64,000 bases of DNA from the NCBI GenBank assembly GCA_949316235.1, contig OX438748.1, positions 5,397,001 through 5,461,000 on the forward strand. The letters run 5' to 3'. Below are positions 11,127 through 20,753 of this stretch, piece after piece. Origin of the DNA: Oegoconia quadripuncta. Lineage: Eukaryota; Arthropoda; Insecta; Lepidoptera; Autostichidae. The position numbers and the translations under genes were made by a program. Position 1 is the first letter of the stretch. Every line of letters begins with the position of its first letter. The notes beneath the pieces were generated by a model. That model did no database searches, was not told where the DNA came from, and saw only the letters and a list, made by a program, of their open reading frames with translations.

Positions 11127-11396
11127 ATAAGCACTTGATCTCAATAACACTTGAAGTTAAGTGAAGATGAGGCCGAAAGGTGAAAGCGCTTGGGGCGCTG
11201 GCTATCTTATCTCAAACAGCCGAAACACAACAATGCTGTAAACATTCCTGCTTGGCAGACAGATGGTGGTAGCTGGCCAGGCGGATATTTCAAAACCAAC
11301 CAACCAACCCGTCTACTAAACATGTACCCTGCTAGTAATCGAACACGCGACCTGTTTCGTAATCCTTATGTTAATTTTTAAAGTAACCGCTTCCTA
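11127..11396 (-). mobile_element. SINE-A, diverged
   Basis: Recognisable as GCACTTGATCTCAATAACAC, GGCGCTGGCTATCTTATCTC, GGTGGTAGCTGGCCAGGCGG and a decayed head. Several internal deletions and many substitutions indicate an older insertion. Confidence 0.78.
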
Positions 11397-11867
11397 AAAG
11401 TTTCTGCGAATCTAAGAAATGATTAATGAGAAGCACATGAAAAGAGCTCTGTTAATTTTTTTTTATTATGTGATTTAGCCCAGAAATAAAAAAAATATTT
11501 CATGTGAAACCTTAAAATAATATTCCATTTTCCAAATAAAAAACAAATTTAGATATAGCTTTGAAAATCGCAGGAATGGTACATATGATTAACGAAGAAA
11601 AAAAGCTCCAATTTCATAGGTAAAGACCCAATACTAAGGTCTTAATTTATAACACCTGATCCGATTGTGTAGGTCGAAAGTAGTCCAAATAACAATTTTA
11701 TTTATAAAAGCTTTATATGTTATTAAGTAGCGTTCAGGGTGGTTTCTCGGGCAGCGTGCTGCCCTCGAGATTATTATCGCCTTAAAGTGTTAAAAAGCGA
11801 AAAGTAATAAATTAAATATTAAAAAAAAGAAAATTTTGTCAATATAAAATACTAGAAATTTTCGGCA

Positions 11868-12150
11868 CTCAAATAGGATAGAACCAACCCATCTCTACCC
11901 GTGGGTGTCACAGGAGTAAAAGGTGACTATTGGTCTATTCACCAAAAACATCTATAGATTTGCACGTTTCAAGGGCGATGAGCTCACCTCCTGTCACTGT
12001 GCATGTCTGTATATTTCATAAGGATGGATATTCTTTCAATCATTAAACTCTTAATGTTTGGAACACCCAAACACCAATGTTTGGGATATCTCCGACCACC
12101 CCATAGGGATAAAGGTCGTGACGTTATGTATGGATGTATGTACATACATT
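11868..12150 (-). repeat. Repeat D, uninterrupted copy
   Basis: Contains AACCAACCCATCTCTACCCG, CATCTATAGATTTGCACG, TGGAACACCCAAACACCAAT and CCGACCACCCCATAGGGATA in one run. It serves as the empty-site reference for the SINE insertion in the 7960-8580 copy. Confidence 0.65.
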
Positions 12151-12817
12151 GACATTTTGTTTTTTTATACAAAACGCTTTATTTGTACTTCATAAAATTT
12201 ACAAAATTAGACGACATAACTTAAAATTAAGTACAAAGACTGATATCCCATATAGGGATATCTTCCAATCAACCTAGGTTTATGCCAAAGAACAGATCGA
12301 GTGGACGTATTTTGTCGTAAATTGTAATTTTTGAATGTCAAAAAAATTACCAAAATCGCTGCACAAAGCAAGTCCAAACTGAGAAGTCCACTGCTTGACA
12401 ATGATTAAAACGTCAAATCATTCGGCGAAAAGGATAATTCAGCAGACAATGTGTATAATAATTAGAAATCAGTACATTCCACCTTCCCATCTCATCATCA
12501 TCATTTTAGTAATACTATTATCTCACAGACACGTCTAACGATATTAATTAACCACCTTAAAACCGAGCCCGCCTTAAGTCAACACAAGACCCTTATCCCC
12601 AGAGGTATCATGTTATACACGTCATTAAGGGATGATAACGTAAGTATTACCGCAGATTATAATAGTGTGGCATATTAACACATTGTTCTATGGTTATCGA
12701 ACGTCTTTGATAGCAAGATATACACTATTGTTATTAGAGACTATGTTATATTTTAATAACACAAATTCAATTTGACTATTAGCTAATTGGAGAATGGGAG
12801 ACCGTATAATCTGCTAC
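12151..12817. other. Gene-free stretch
   Basis: AT-rich. No supported gene or element. Confidence 0.35.
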
Positions 12818-13140
12818 ATATTGTATACAGGGTGAATTTGAATACGTGTATAATTCCAAACTGGTGACGCCACTCTTGATTACGAACAACTTTCCTCAAG
12901 GAATCATAGTTGAAGTCGATCAAAAATATCTCGAATGGATTACTTTGTATGGGACAAAGTAATCCATTTTGAAATTATCTTTAGTATGGAAATCCAACAA
13001 TTTGAAAAGTGGTTACTTCTGGAGATGGCCATATTGATTTTTCTGAAACATTATTATATCCAAAAAATAAAAAAGGTAAAAAAATCCATACAAACGCCCG
13101 AACTGAAAACCACCTCCTTTTTGAAGTCGGTTAAAAATTC
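12818..13140 (+). mobile_element. TATACAGGGTG-family element
   Basis: Starts with TATACAGGGTGAATTTGAA and CTGGTGACGCCACTCTTGAT, motifs repeated at 29993 and 54745. A block TATGGAAATCCAACAATTTG recurs at 55347. The 3' part includes CACCTCCTTTTTGAAGTCGG. A perfect hairpin lies at 12934-12968. No protein is encoded, so it is probably a non-autonomous DNA element or a composite. Confidence 0.6.
12934..12968. repeat. Perfect hairpin, 15-bp stem and 5-nt loop
   Basis: AATGGATTACTTTGT pairs exactly with ACAAAGTAATCCATT around loop ATGGG. It sits inside the TATACAGGGTG-family element. Confidence 0.85.
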
Positions 13141-13784
13141 GGACGAACCAAAGAAATGAACATACATACGACACACCCAAAAGACATTACGGTTCTTCCT
13201 TCGTATTATACCCAAAGGTCTCAATAAAAACTTCTAAACAATTTTAATAACCTTTTATTAATCGAACAATTAACTTGTTAAGGATCTAACACACTGCCTA
13301 TGTAGATGGCGTGACAACTTGACAATTTGTCACGATCGCGTGTCGTGTTGTACTGTTAATTGACGCTGGTGTTATGATGACAAATGACATGGTCACCAAC
13401 TATGGTGACACTCTGTATTAATTAACGGAATTTTAAATGGTTTCTTTTTCACTATGATACTGATGTAAATGTATCGTCTGCATAAAAAGTAGGTAAATTA
13501 TGTCCCGAAGTTGGAAAACCGCTAAACTTTTCATAAATTCCTATATTTTAATTAAATCCTGTATTATGTATGAGGCATCTGAACCCAAGACTGGCGAAGG
13601 GCTTTCACAGGCGCCCTTTTTACAAGCTTTTATTTAGTTTCCAATGTTCGTATGTATGTAAGTATGTACATAAGTAAGTTGTCCATTCCAAATTTTGCAA
13701 ACCATTTTTCAACTATTTGCTGGTATTTGATTGTACTGAAATTTGGCATATTTATATAAATTCGGTGACAATGCAATATTATGA
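13141..13784. other. Gene-free stretch
   Basis: Short GTATGTA-type runs occur near 13650-13670. No gene seen. Confidence 0.35.
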
Positions 13785-13960
13785 TACCATCGAGCTGATG
13801 ATGATGGAGCCGGAATGTAGGAACTGGAACTCCTTAATGGCAAATAGCAAGATAGTCGAATTTGTTTTCTTACCATGTGCCCTTTCATTACACATAGTGA
13901 CGAGGATCTGAAGATTGAGCCAGAATATTGCCACTTGAACTCCTTGATGGAGTAAACTCC
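13785..13960. repeat. Two units of a GATGATGGAGCCGG repeat
   Basis: GAGCTGATGATGATGGAGCC...GGAACTCCTTAATGG is followed about 111 bp later by GAGGATCTGAAGATTGAGCC...TGAACTCCTTGATGG. The units resemble the 122-bp units at 2190-2392. Confidence 0.5.
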
Positions 13961-14080
13961 ATCAAAATTACTCGTCTTTGAATTTGAACAATAATATGTG
14001 ATAATCAAAAGGGAAAATTAAAAGCTTGTTTTTAAAGGTATTGTAATAAAACTAATTATTCTTCTATATGTTTTCAAATC

Positions 14081-14122
14081 AAATCAAATACGCGTTGTTG
14101 TTTAAATAAGGAAGGTACATTT
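14081..14122. repeat. Short dispersed repeat
   Basis: ATCAAATACGC followed by TTGTTTAAATAAGGAAGGTA and CATTTA also occurs at 35064-35103. The reverse strand carries an AATAAA-containing sequence, consistent with the 3' end of a retroposed unit. Confidence 0.45.
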
Positions 14123-14127
14123 ATTTG

Positions 14128-14545
14128 GTGGTAGGGCACCCTGTTGTATTTTAAATGTCCGCCTGGCTAGCTACACTAGCGAATTTCAAAGAAAGTGCTT
14201 CTCTTAAAAGTAAAGACGAATTAAAGCCAGAAAATTGCATCCTTCATGGGAAGCTAAGAAAAAACAGTCTGGTATATTACTATATCAAGGTAAAAAGATT
14301 GTTTTTTATGAAAACTAAGATAACACTTGGTGGTAGGGCATTTTAAATGTCCGCCTGGCTAGCTACCACCATCTTATCTAAATCTGCCGCCAAGCAGCAA
14401 TGTTTTCCGGTTGTCAGAGATAAGATAGCCAGTTCCCCAAATAAGATGGGGTTTCCGGGTCAGTACGCTACCACCTTCAGCCTCATGTTCACTTAACATC
14501 AGGTGTGATTGCGGTTAAGTGCTAACCCGTTTTAAAAAAAATGTT
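14128..14545 (+). mobile_element. SINE-A copy with a partly duplicated segment
   Basis: The main 3' part is 14327-14545 (TTGGTGGTAGGGCATTTTAA, GTTTCCGGGTCAGTACGC, tail plus A-run). A second partial copy of its first 45 bp lies at 14128-14175 with a 10-bp insertion. The 150 bp between them match no other repeat here. The tRNA head is absent. Confidence 0.75.
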
Positions 14546-15184
14546 TTGTTCATTGAGGACGAAAATACAAAAAAATATCCTATTGTATGATAGGTAATTT
14601 ATCAAACTCGCTTTGCCTATATCCAATTTTGTTTAATATTATATTTAAATAGTCATTATTCAACTTATTCTTTGTCCACCCAAATTCATAAACTAATAAC
14701 TCTTTAACTACCGTTCCATTGGGCACTATTTGCTACTATTTCTGCATAGTTTTTTGAAATTGTCAAATAGCTGAATTCCAGGTGTAATCCAGCATCACGT
14801 ATGTCCCAAATCATCGAATATCAAAAGAAAACTTCATTTTATTGTTTTGTTGTATGTCGTTATTCTGAATTATTTGTGTACGCAGAAGATCCCCATGCCA
14901 ATAATTAAACAATTTGCCTCAACAATGTACCAACCTATGATATACGGGCACAACACCTGCAAACGAATCGGAGATCCCCCGACAAATGACACGTATGATT
15001 ATCATTGGGAGCTGATACGATGTGCTCGCGAATGTAGAAGAGGCTTTTATATATCTTTGGCATAACTTAGGCGTATAGATTTTGTGTAATAGTTTTTATA
15101 ATGATGCTGTTGATTCTGCATTATCCAAAAATAAAAAAAAATCTCTGGGTTACGTTCCTCAAAACAAATACCTATTAATAACAA
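14546..15184. other. Gene-free stretch
   Basis: No supported gene. A small open frame at 14847-15065 has no recognisable domain. Confidence 0.35.
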
Positions 15185-15362
15185 TAAATAATAATAAATA
15201 AATAAATATCCTTAGACATACACACAGCGCCATCTAGTTCCACAGCAAGCAACTATAGGCATGTGTTGCGGATACCAGATGGTTGATATACTACATAAAT
15301 ATTTTTTTTTTGTAAATAAATACTTATTATAAATGAAAACATCCATAACTCGAGTACACACT
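15185..15362 (-). mobile_element. SINE-B, 3' half
   Basis: Reverse of the SINE-B body and tail: CACACAGCGCCATCTAGTTC, ATACCAGATGGTTGATATAC and an A/T-rich centre to CATCCATAACTCGAGTACAC. The tRNA head is missing. Confidence 0.85.
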
Positions 15363-15481
15363 TTATATTAGGTTGGGATTACTACTATTAGATATTATTA
15401 GGATCACTTATGTTGTCTATCTACAAGTATATATGCAGGATTTAAATATAAATACAAGCCATTTAAATTTAAATACAAGCC

Positions 15482-15708
15482 AAATTTAAGTACTTTAAGC
15501 CTTAAGCCATGAATAGTGTTACTTAAGTATTTAGAAATTAAAACTTAAGTTTAAGTTTTTGTGTAAAAAACGCACTTTCCGTGTGAAGTGTAAAAAAGTA
15601 CTTATTCCTTTTCTTGTGTATTTCATTTTTGTATTTTACAATTTCTGGGATTATTAAATGTACTCAAGTCACACTAAACATGGCTTAAGGCTTAAAGTAC
15701 TTAAATTT
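15482..15708. mobile_element. Foldback element with 30-bp perfect inverted arms
   Basis: The first 30 bases (core TAAGTACTTTAAGCCTTAAG, 15487-15506) are exactly complementary to 15679-15708. Pairing continues imperfectly for about 25 bp more on each side. The loop is about 115 bp and nothing is encoded. Two GTAAATACAAGCC-like units just to the left are a short direct repeat. Confidence 0.8.
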
Positions 15709-16059
15709 ACATTCTGTAGGTATGGGAACCTTTTTCAGAACGGCAAGAGGTTCAAACTGAACTACCAACTAGCCCTCGACTGTACTGGAACGCCGCAGCA
15801 TAAGCTGCAGAACCTTGAACGCCGTCGCAAGCTCACACCCCTGTCAGTATTGTTAGCCCCCGACGAAAAACGACGGGTGTTGTGTTTGATGGCGTTGTCA
15901 CACAAAACGTATAAATAATACAGTTTACAAAATGGATATCGCGAGTTCGAACACCAGCAATGTACAATCCAATCATCCTAAAAGTATCACAGGGGCTAAA
16001 GTGCCGCGGCGACATCTATTAGAAACTATTCACATTACTTTAGTATCTACTCAGTTTTA

Positions 16060-16235
16060 TTGATGGTAGGCGTATTTTAAATATCCGCCTGGCTAGCTAC
16101 CATCATTTTATCTACATCTGCCGCCACAGTTTTCTGCCTGTTTGAGATAAGATACCCTTTCCCCATATGAATGGAACCTTTACTCAACAACAGGTATGAA
16201 TGCTAATCGGTTGTGTACAAAAAAAACTAGCTAAG
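16060..16235 (+). mobile_element. SINE-A, degenerate
   Basis: GTATTTTAAATATCCGCCTG followed by GCTAGCTACCATC and a shortened 3' tail (ACAACAGGTATGAATGC, A-run). The head is unrecognisable and several blocks are deleted. Confidence 0.7.
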
Positions 16236-16526
16236 TGCGAGTAGGACTCGACCCTGAGATTTCCGGTAGCATGAGAGGCGCTACAAACGTTTATCTCGTG
16301 CGAGATAGTATTTGTTCTGCTCATTCGCTTGGACGAAATATACAACTATCCCATTCTCTTGTCGTTTCAGACAAACGTTGTCATTCTACGAGGGCTGCTC
16401 AACATAACCATTGACAAACTTAAATATAACAAGCGTTTTAATAGTTGCTAGCGTCCGGCACGAGTGACGTTATTCAAAGGATAACCCCAAACGGTCTACA
16501 CCGCCCAGCTATGGTATAACTACACT

Positions 16527-16534
16527 GAAGCAAC
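16527..16534. repeat. Left target-site duplication (GAAGCAAC)
   Basis: Identical to 17303-17310 on the other side of the hAT-type element. Confidence 0.88.
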
Positions 16535-17302
16535 CAGAGGTGTGACTTATCTAAGATACAAGTATCTGAAATACAGATACAAGATGCAAGATACGTATTT
16601 TCATTTTGTATCTAAAATACTTTTTAAAAAATCATTTTGTATCTTGTATTTAAATATATTTTGTTTGGTATCTTAGTATTTTATAAATACTTTTTCTGAT
16701 AAAATACTTTTAGTAATATATTAGTAGAAATATATAAAATAAATGCGTAAAATTGAGCATGTCATTATTAGTCCAACATCACATTGGTAGATGGCGACTC
16801 TTTCTTTGCACTGCACTGGCCTGTATCTATACAAGATGTGGCAAATGCACAAGTCGTGCGAGCCAAACAATTAAAAAAAAAAAAACTGAAATGTAATTTC
16901 ATTTGAGAAGATGACCGCCTTTTTGTATATATTACATTACATTAAGTTATTTACGAATAATTCGTAAATAACTTAATGTTAAGTTATTTACATACGTAAA
17001 TAACATTAAGTTATTTACGAATAAATCGTGTTATGTTATGTAACGTGTGTGTTATGTTATCGTGTTATGCTCGTGTTATGTCAATTAAGAAAAAGAAACT
17101 TAGAATTCATTAAAATAAAATCTTGTTTTCTTACAAAAGTATTTGTATCTTAAGAAGTATTTAGAAGATACGTATTTGGTATTTAGTATTTCAGATACTA
17201 TTCTCGAAAGTATTTTGTATCTGGTATCTGAAATACTTTATTTAAAAGTATCTTGCATTTTGTATTGCAGATACTTTGTACAGGGTATTTTGTACATCTC
17301 TG
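16535..17302. mobile_element. Non-autonomous hAT-type transposon, 768 bp
   Basis: The ends CAGAGGTGT and ACATCTCTG form hAT-like inverted repeats. The element is bracketed by exact 8-bp duplications GAAGCAAC at 16527-16534 and 17303-17310, the diagnostic length for hAT insertion. Both flanking thirds are filled with variants of GTATCTGAAATAC and AAGATAC, likely transposase-binding repeats. The centre (16930-17030) is palindromic, built from AAGTTATTTACGAATAA in both orientations. No transposase frame is present, so movement would need a partner element elsewhere. Confidence 0.88.
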
Positions 17303-17310
17303 GAAGCAAC
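17303..17310. repeat. Right target-site duplication (GAAGCAAC)
   Basis: Identical to 16527-16534. Confidence 0.88.
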
Positions 17311-17651
17311 TTTTGATGCTCGTACATTGCGATATAAACGCCTTTCGAGCAATGCTTGATCTACCGTGGCGTTGTAGCGCGTCATGTTTGCAAAGAATAG
17401 CGTTGACGGCATTTTCAGATTTTCTGATAAGATTTTACAACGTAATAAGTGTAAATTGAATATTTAGAGAACCATTCAATGTTCGAAATACATCAACTGT
17501 GTTAAAAACTAATAAAAACTATAAAATTTCTACATAACGGCTTAACCGATTTTCATCAGACATGGCTAAGAACCTGCCCCCTCGTTTAGCCTTTCATATA
17601 AAAAAACCGCACTTAAATCGAACGACACATTACTGAGATACGTCCTGACTA
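17311..17651. other. Gene-free stretch
   Basis: ACGGCTTAACCGATTTTCAT near 17537 resembles a motif at 47617-47640 seen in dispersed repeats. No gene. Confidence 0.35.
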
Positions 17652-17782
17652 AGGCCCGTATTACTGAATGTTACTCAGGACAGTTAAAAAGGGACAGCTT
17701 TATTTATCTTGTATAGGGGCATCTCTTTCTAACTATGCTCAAGCGTAGATGTACGTTTGAGCATCATTCGGAAATACGGCCC
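17652..17782. mobile_element. 131-bp TA-flanked MITE
   Basis: Inverted ends AGGCCCGTATTACTGAATG and CATTCGGAAATACGGCCC are flanked by TA on both sides (17650-17651 and 17783-17784). A second copy of exactly the same length, also TA-flanked, is at 27217-27347. TA duplication points to the Tc1/mariner superfamily. Confidence 0.72.
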
Positions 17783-17796
17783 TAAGAATGGATACA

Positions 17797-17799
17797 AAC

Positions 17800-17830
<31 letters not shown>
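17797..17830. repeat. (CA)n microsatellite
   Basis: About 16 CA dinucleotides with one CG interruption, 0.35 kb upstream of the 854-codon gene. Confidence 0.95.
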
Positions 17831-17986
17831 AAACTCTGTTAAATACATAACACACGTCGTTTTTCGCCGGGGATTAAAAAGAAGGTGTGAATAAGCTCGG
17901 GGACGTCACATACTACCTACGACATCTGGTAATTAGATCAATGACCAAATTAGATACATGTATGGAAATCTGTGTCTTCATTTCAG

Positions 17987-18016
17987 CAGGAATATACTCA
18001 ATGTCTCTTTGCATAG
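17987..18016 (+). other. Possible non-coding 5' exon of the 854-codon gene
   Basis: A 30-nt segment lies between an acceptor-like TGTGTCTTCATTTCAG and a donor-like GTAACC. The next intron would run 18017-18146, ending in a good polypyrimidine acceptor. Inferred from splice signals only. Confidence 0.25.
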
Positions 18017-18126
18017 GTAACCTATTTTCAAAAAAACGACACTTAGATACTCTTTCGCTTTCCTCTTATTATCATCGTTATTGGAAAGCAATAGATTCGA
18101 AACACCAATTTGTCACTGTCATTTTT

Positions 18127-18146
18127 GTGTCGCGTTTATTTTGTAG
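18127..18146 (+). promoter_or_regulatory. Candidate splice acceptor in the 5' UTR
   Basis: TGTGTCGCGTTTATTTTGTAG-like pyrimidine tract ending in AG, 42 nt before the ATG. It would let the coding exon be preceded by an upstream leader exon. Confidence 0.35.
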
Positions 18147-18174
18147 GAATTTATTTTATAATCGCTTTACAAAT

Positions 18175-18189
18175 ATGGTACAGGAATAA
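18175..18189 (+). promoter_or_regulatory. Four-codon upstream frame overlapping the start codon
   Basis: ATG GTA CAG GAA TAA encodes M-V-Q-E and its stop overlaps the main start as TAATG. In eukaryotes such an arrangement can dampen translation or allow re-initiation. Whether it is transcribed is unknown. Confidence 0.45.
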
Positions 18190-20753
18190 TGAACGCGTAC
18201 ACTCTGATTCTATTATTTATATGCGGAGCTTTGGCTCATGACGAATTGGACGAATACTGGCCCAACGTTGGCAGTGTACTGTTCACTGCCGAAGATGTTA
18301 AAAAGAGCCGTTGGACCAAGACAGACGTAGCACTACTACAATCTAGACGATATTTTCAGAGAATAATACCTCCTCCAGAAATGGTTAACCCTAGTAGGGA
18401 TTTCGTCGACAAACTGATCAGCTACTTCCGAGATGCTTACGCTGCAATCCAGAAAGAAGCAAGTAGTACAGAAGTAGATAGCATAATGACAACAGCTCTA
18501 TCAGACACCATAGGAGGCTACCTCAAATTGTGGATATTGCCTGTCACCAAATTCGCATTTTACGGTGGAGCTATCACGAAAGAAAGTGCTTATAGACTCT
18601 TTAACTTATATAATGAAGTTAAAAAGTATTTGGGAACCGATGGCGAATGTTGGCGGAGCCCAGATGAGCATATATTAAGATCTATCACTGTTGGCATTCC
18701 GAGATCACCACATCTTATAATAAGAAGTATGGTCGATCCCTGTGAAAGTTTCGCCTACTTTGAAAAGACTCCATTTGGTTTCACTATACCCATTCCTTAT
18801 ATTAACTGGGACGAGGAGACGATGTTTGTGCCTCTTAAAAATCAATCATTGATTCCACTCGGATGCTCAAAATATCACAATATCTTGCTGAAATACTATA
18901 ATGCTGCAAAGTCTTGCTTAAGATCGAAAAGCCCAAACGCCTCTAGCGATTTTGATGACAGATTCCAACTGTGGTTATCAAAAGACGTACTTCCTCACCT
19001 AGCTGATGAGAATCTATATGTAGCACTGGGCAGCGTATTGAGCTTATTGAATAGACAGTCCTTCTTAGAGCCAATTGAACCTTACGATGGCAAATTTACA
19101 ACGGCCAATACTAGTTCCATCTTATCACATATTCCATGTTACTTCCGCTCGAAAAAGATTATAATTGTTGGATTTATACTTTTTCTTGAAGTAATTTGGT
19201 GTATATGTGCTCTGAAACATGTAATGTCCAGAAAGAGATTAGATGAAAGCCCTCATTGTTGCGACAACTTATATTTATTTTTCAAATCTAATCCTTACTC
19301 CAGAGGCAGGACAATGGCAGATAAGTATATGCAACAAACAAATTCCGTAAAAAATGTCTACACTGGTAGCATCGGTGACGTGCTAGGCGGTGGACTGAAG
19401 CTCTACTCGCGACCGCGGTACATGAGACATGAAATGTCAACGCAACATCCTTCAGGAAGCTTTTGCATTAAATATTCTGTAGGCACTAATGCCTGCTCGT
19501 GCACAGTTATTGACGAAAGCACTCATAAGAGAAATATGTTATGTCCAAGAAAGCTCGTGCCCGGTTTAAGGAAATATACGAAAACCGGTAATATCAATGT
19601 TACAGCATCTGATGAAAACTGTGATAAAGAGTCTTGGACTATTCAACATAAGTTATGTAATTGCGCAACAGATGATAGCGCAGTGCAAGCCAACTGTTGC
19701 AAATCAATACAGGAAATGGCGGAGGGTAAAATCATTACCTTGTTCAGAAAATGTCAAAAGAGTATCGAAAGAGCAATTTTTACTACTCAAGAAAATGCAG
19801 CACATATCAAGAAAAGTATATGCGAACGTCATAAATCGGAAGTTAAGACCGGAATCGTGTTGAAGGGAGCACCTAAACAAGTCACTTCTGCTGTTGAATT
19901 GGCGTGTGTCCGTTGTAGCGATGAAGATGTAAAATGTGCCTGCATTAACTGTGAACATAGCTCTCAAAGCAAGAAGACCGCTTCTAAAGATGAAAGTCCA
20001 TCTGATGTTCATTCAGTGTCAATATGTGCTTGTTGCTGTTGCGCTGACGATTCTAAATGTATCTGCACACCGAGCGTCGACAGTGAAACTAAGAAAAAAA
20101 CAGATATATGTTTCTGCACTTTGGGTGGACCAAATGAACCAATAACGGAAACCGAGAAGACTGAAACTCTTACGCAAACACTTGTAATGTGTGTCGATAA
20201 ACAGACAGGAACTAGACTACAAAATTTACAAAAAGCGCAAACAATTAAACTACATGATGCGAAAGGCCTACAGCTTCACCAGACAAAGGCACAAACAATT
20301 AAAGTGCAGGACGTGAAAGCTCTACAGCTTCGCCAGACTAAGACCAGGGAAATAAAGAAGTCAACCCGTCAGCCCTACTTAGAGATAAAGATTGACAGAC
20401 CAAATACAGAGATAAGTGTAGGAATATCAGGTATTAGAGGAAAATTAGACAAGCTACCATCAACGCGACCTATAAAAGAGAGTAAAATTCCTAAAAGAAT
20501 GTTGAAGTTATCTCAACAACAACAAGTTCCGCTGACTTCAGAAATGGCAAGTGCAGCCCATGCAATATCTTTAAGACCAGTTTCATTACCAGTCCACCCA
20601 CCATTAAAATCTATGTTAATGAAAAGGACACCAAGTGCGGTCATCAAGCGCAAAAGCATGATACCGCAGCTCAAAAAACGTACTGTAGATGACATTATAA
20701 TTAAAAGTAAGAATGCTACGATAAAAGATAGTAAATTAAACGTAACTTTGTAA
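18189..20753 (+). CDS. Single-pass membrane protein with Cys-rich basic tail (854 aa, unrecognised family)
   Basis: Intronless frame of 854 codons; I do not recognise the family. Residues 1-16 are a good signal peptide (MNAYTLILLFICGALA). Residues about 17-320 would be lumenal or extracellular, with cysteines at 154, 185, 226, 243 and 317 and N-glycosylation sites at NQS 218 and NTS 307. Residues about 323-342 (IIIVGFILFLEVIWCICALK) form one membrane helix, followed by HVMSRKR, so a type I topology is predicted. The roughly 510-residue tail holds cysteine clusters: C573-x2-C576-x6-C583-x-C585-x2-C588, the run C613/615-618, C624/C626 and C641/C643. These could bind metal, be palmitoylated or form an intermolecular scaffold. 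Residues 682-717 are two 18-residue repeats. The C-terminal 130 residues are rich in K/R, S and P. The start is chosen for the signal peptide and an A at -3. Lack of introns suggests a retrogene or a lineage-specific gene; tissue and role are unknown. Length and codon bias make coding status very likely. Confidence 0.9.
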   Translation: MNAYTLILLFICGALAHDELDEYWPNVGSVLFTAEDVKKSRWTKTDVALLQSRRYFQRIIPPPEMVNPSRDFVDKLISYFRDAYAAIQKEASSTEVDSIMTTALSDTIGGYLKLWILPVTKFAFYGGAITKESAYRLFNLYNEVKKYLGTDGECWRSPDEHILRSITVGIPRSPHLIIRSMVDPCESFAYFEKTPFGFTIPIPYINWDEETMFVPLKNQSLIPLGCSKYHNILLKYYNAAKSCLRSKSPNASSDFDDRFQLWLSKDVLPHLADENLYVALGSVLSLLNRQSFLEPIEPYDGKFTTANTSSILSHIPCYFRSKKIIIVGFILFLEVIWCICALKHVMSRKRLDESPHCCDNLYLFFKSNPYSRGRTMADKYMQQTNSVKNVYTGSIGDVLGGGLKLYSRPRYMRHEMSTQHPSGSFCIKYSVGTNACSCTVIDESTHKRNMLCPRKLVPGLRKYTKTGNINVTASDENCDKESWTIQHKLCNCATDDSAVQANCCKSIQEMAEGKIITLFRKCQKSIERAIFTTQENAAHIKKSICERHKSEVKTGIVLKGAPKQVTSAVELACVRCSDEDVKCACINCEHSSQSKKTASKDESPSDVHSVSICACCCCADDSKCICTPSVDSETKKKTDICFCTLGGPNEPITETEKTETLTQTLVMCVDKQTGTRLQNLQKAQTIKLHDAKGLQLHQTKAQTIKVQDVKALQLRQTKTREIKKSTRQPYLEIKIDRPNTEISVGISGIRGKLDKLPSTRPIKESKIPKRMLKLSQQQQVPLTSEMASAAHAISLRPVSLPVHPPLKSMLMKRTPSAVIKRKSMIPQLKKRTVDDIIIKSKNATIKDSKLNVTL
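20232..20339 (+). repeat. Two 54-bp coding repeats in the tail of the 854-aa protein
   Basis: Codons 682-699 and 700-717 read KAQTIKLHDAKGLQLHQT and KAQTIKVQDVKALQLRQT, 13 of 18 residues identical. A degraded third start (KTREIKKS) follows. This indicates recent in-frame duplication. Confidence 0.85.

Noticed and set aside
19704..20012. 102-codon minus-strand frame inside the 854-codon gene
   Set aside because: Antisense shadow of the real gene with no motif of its own.
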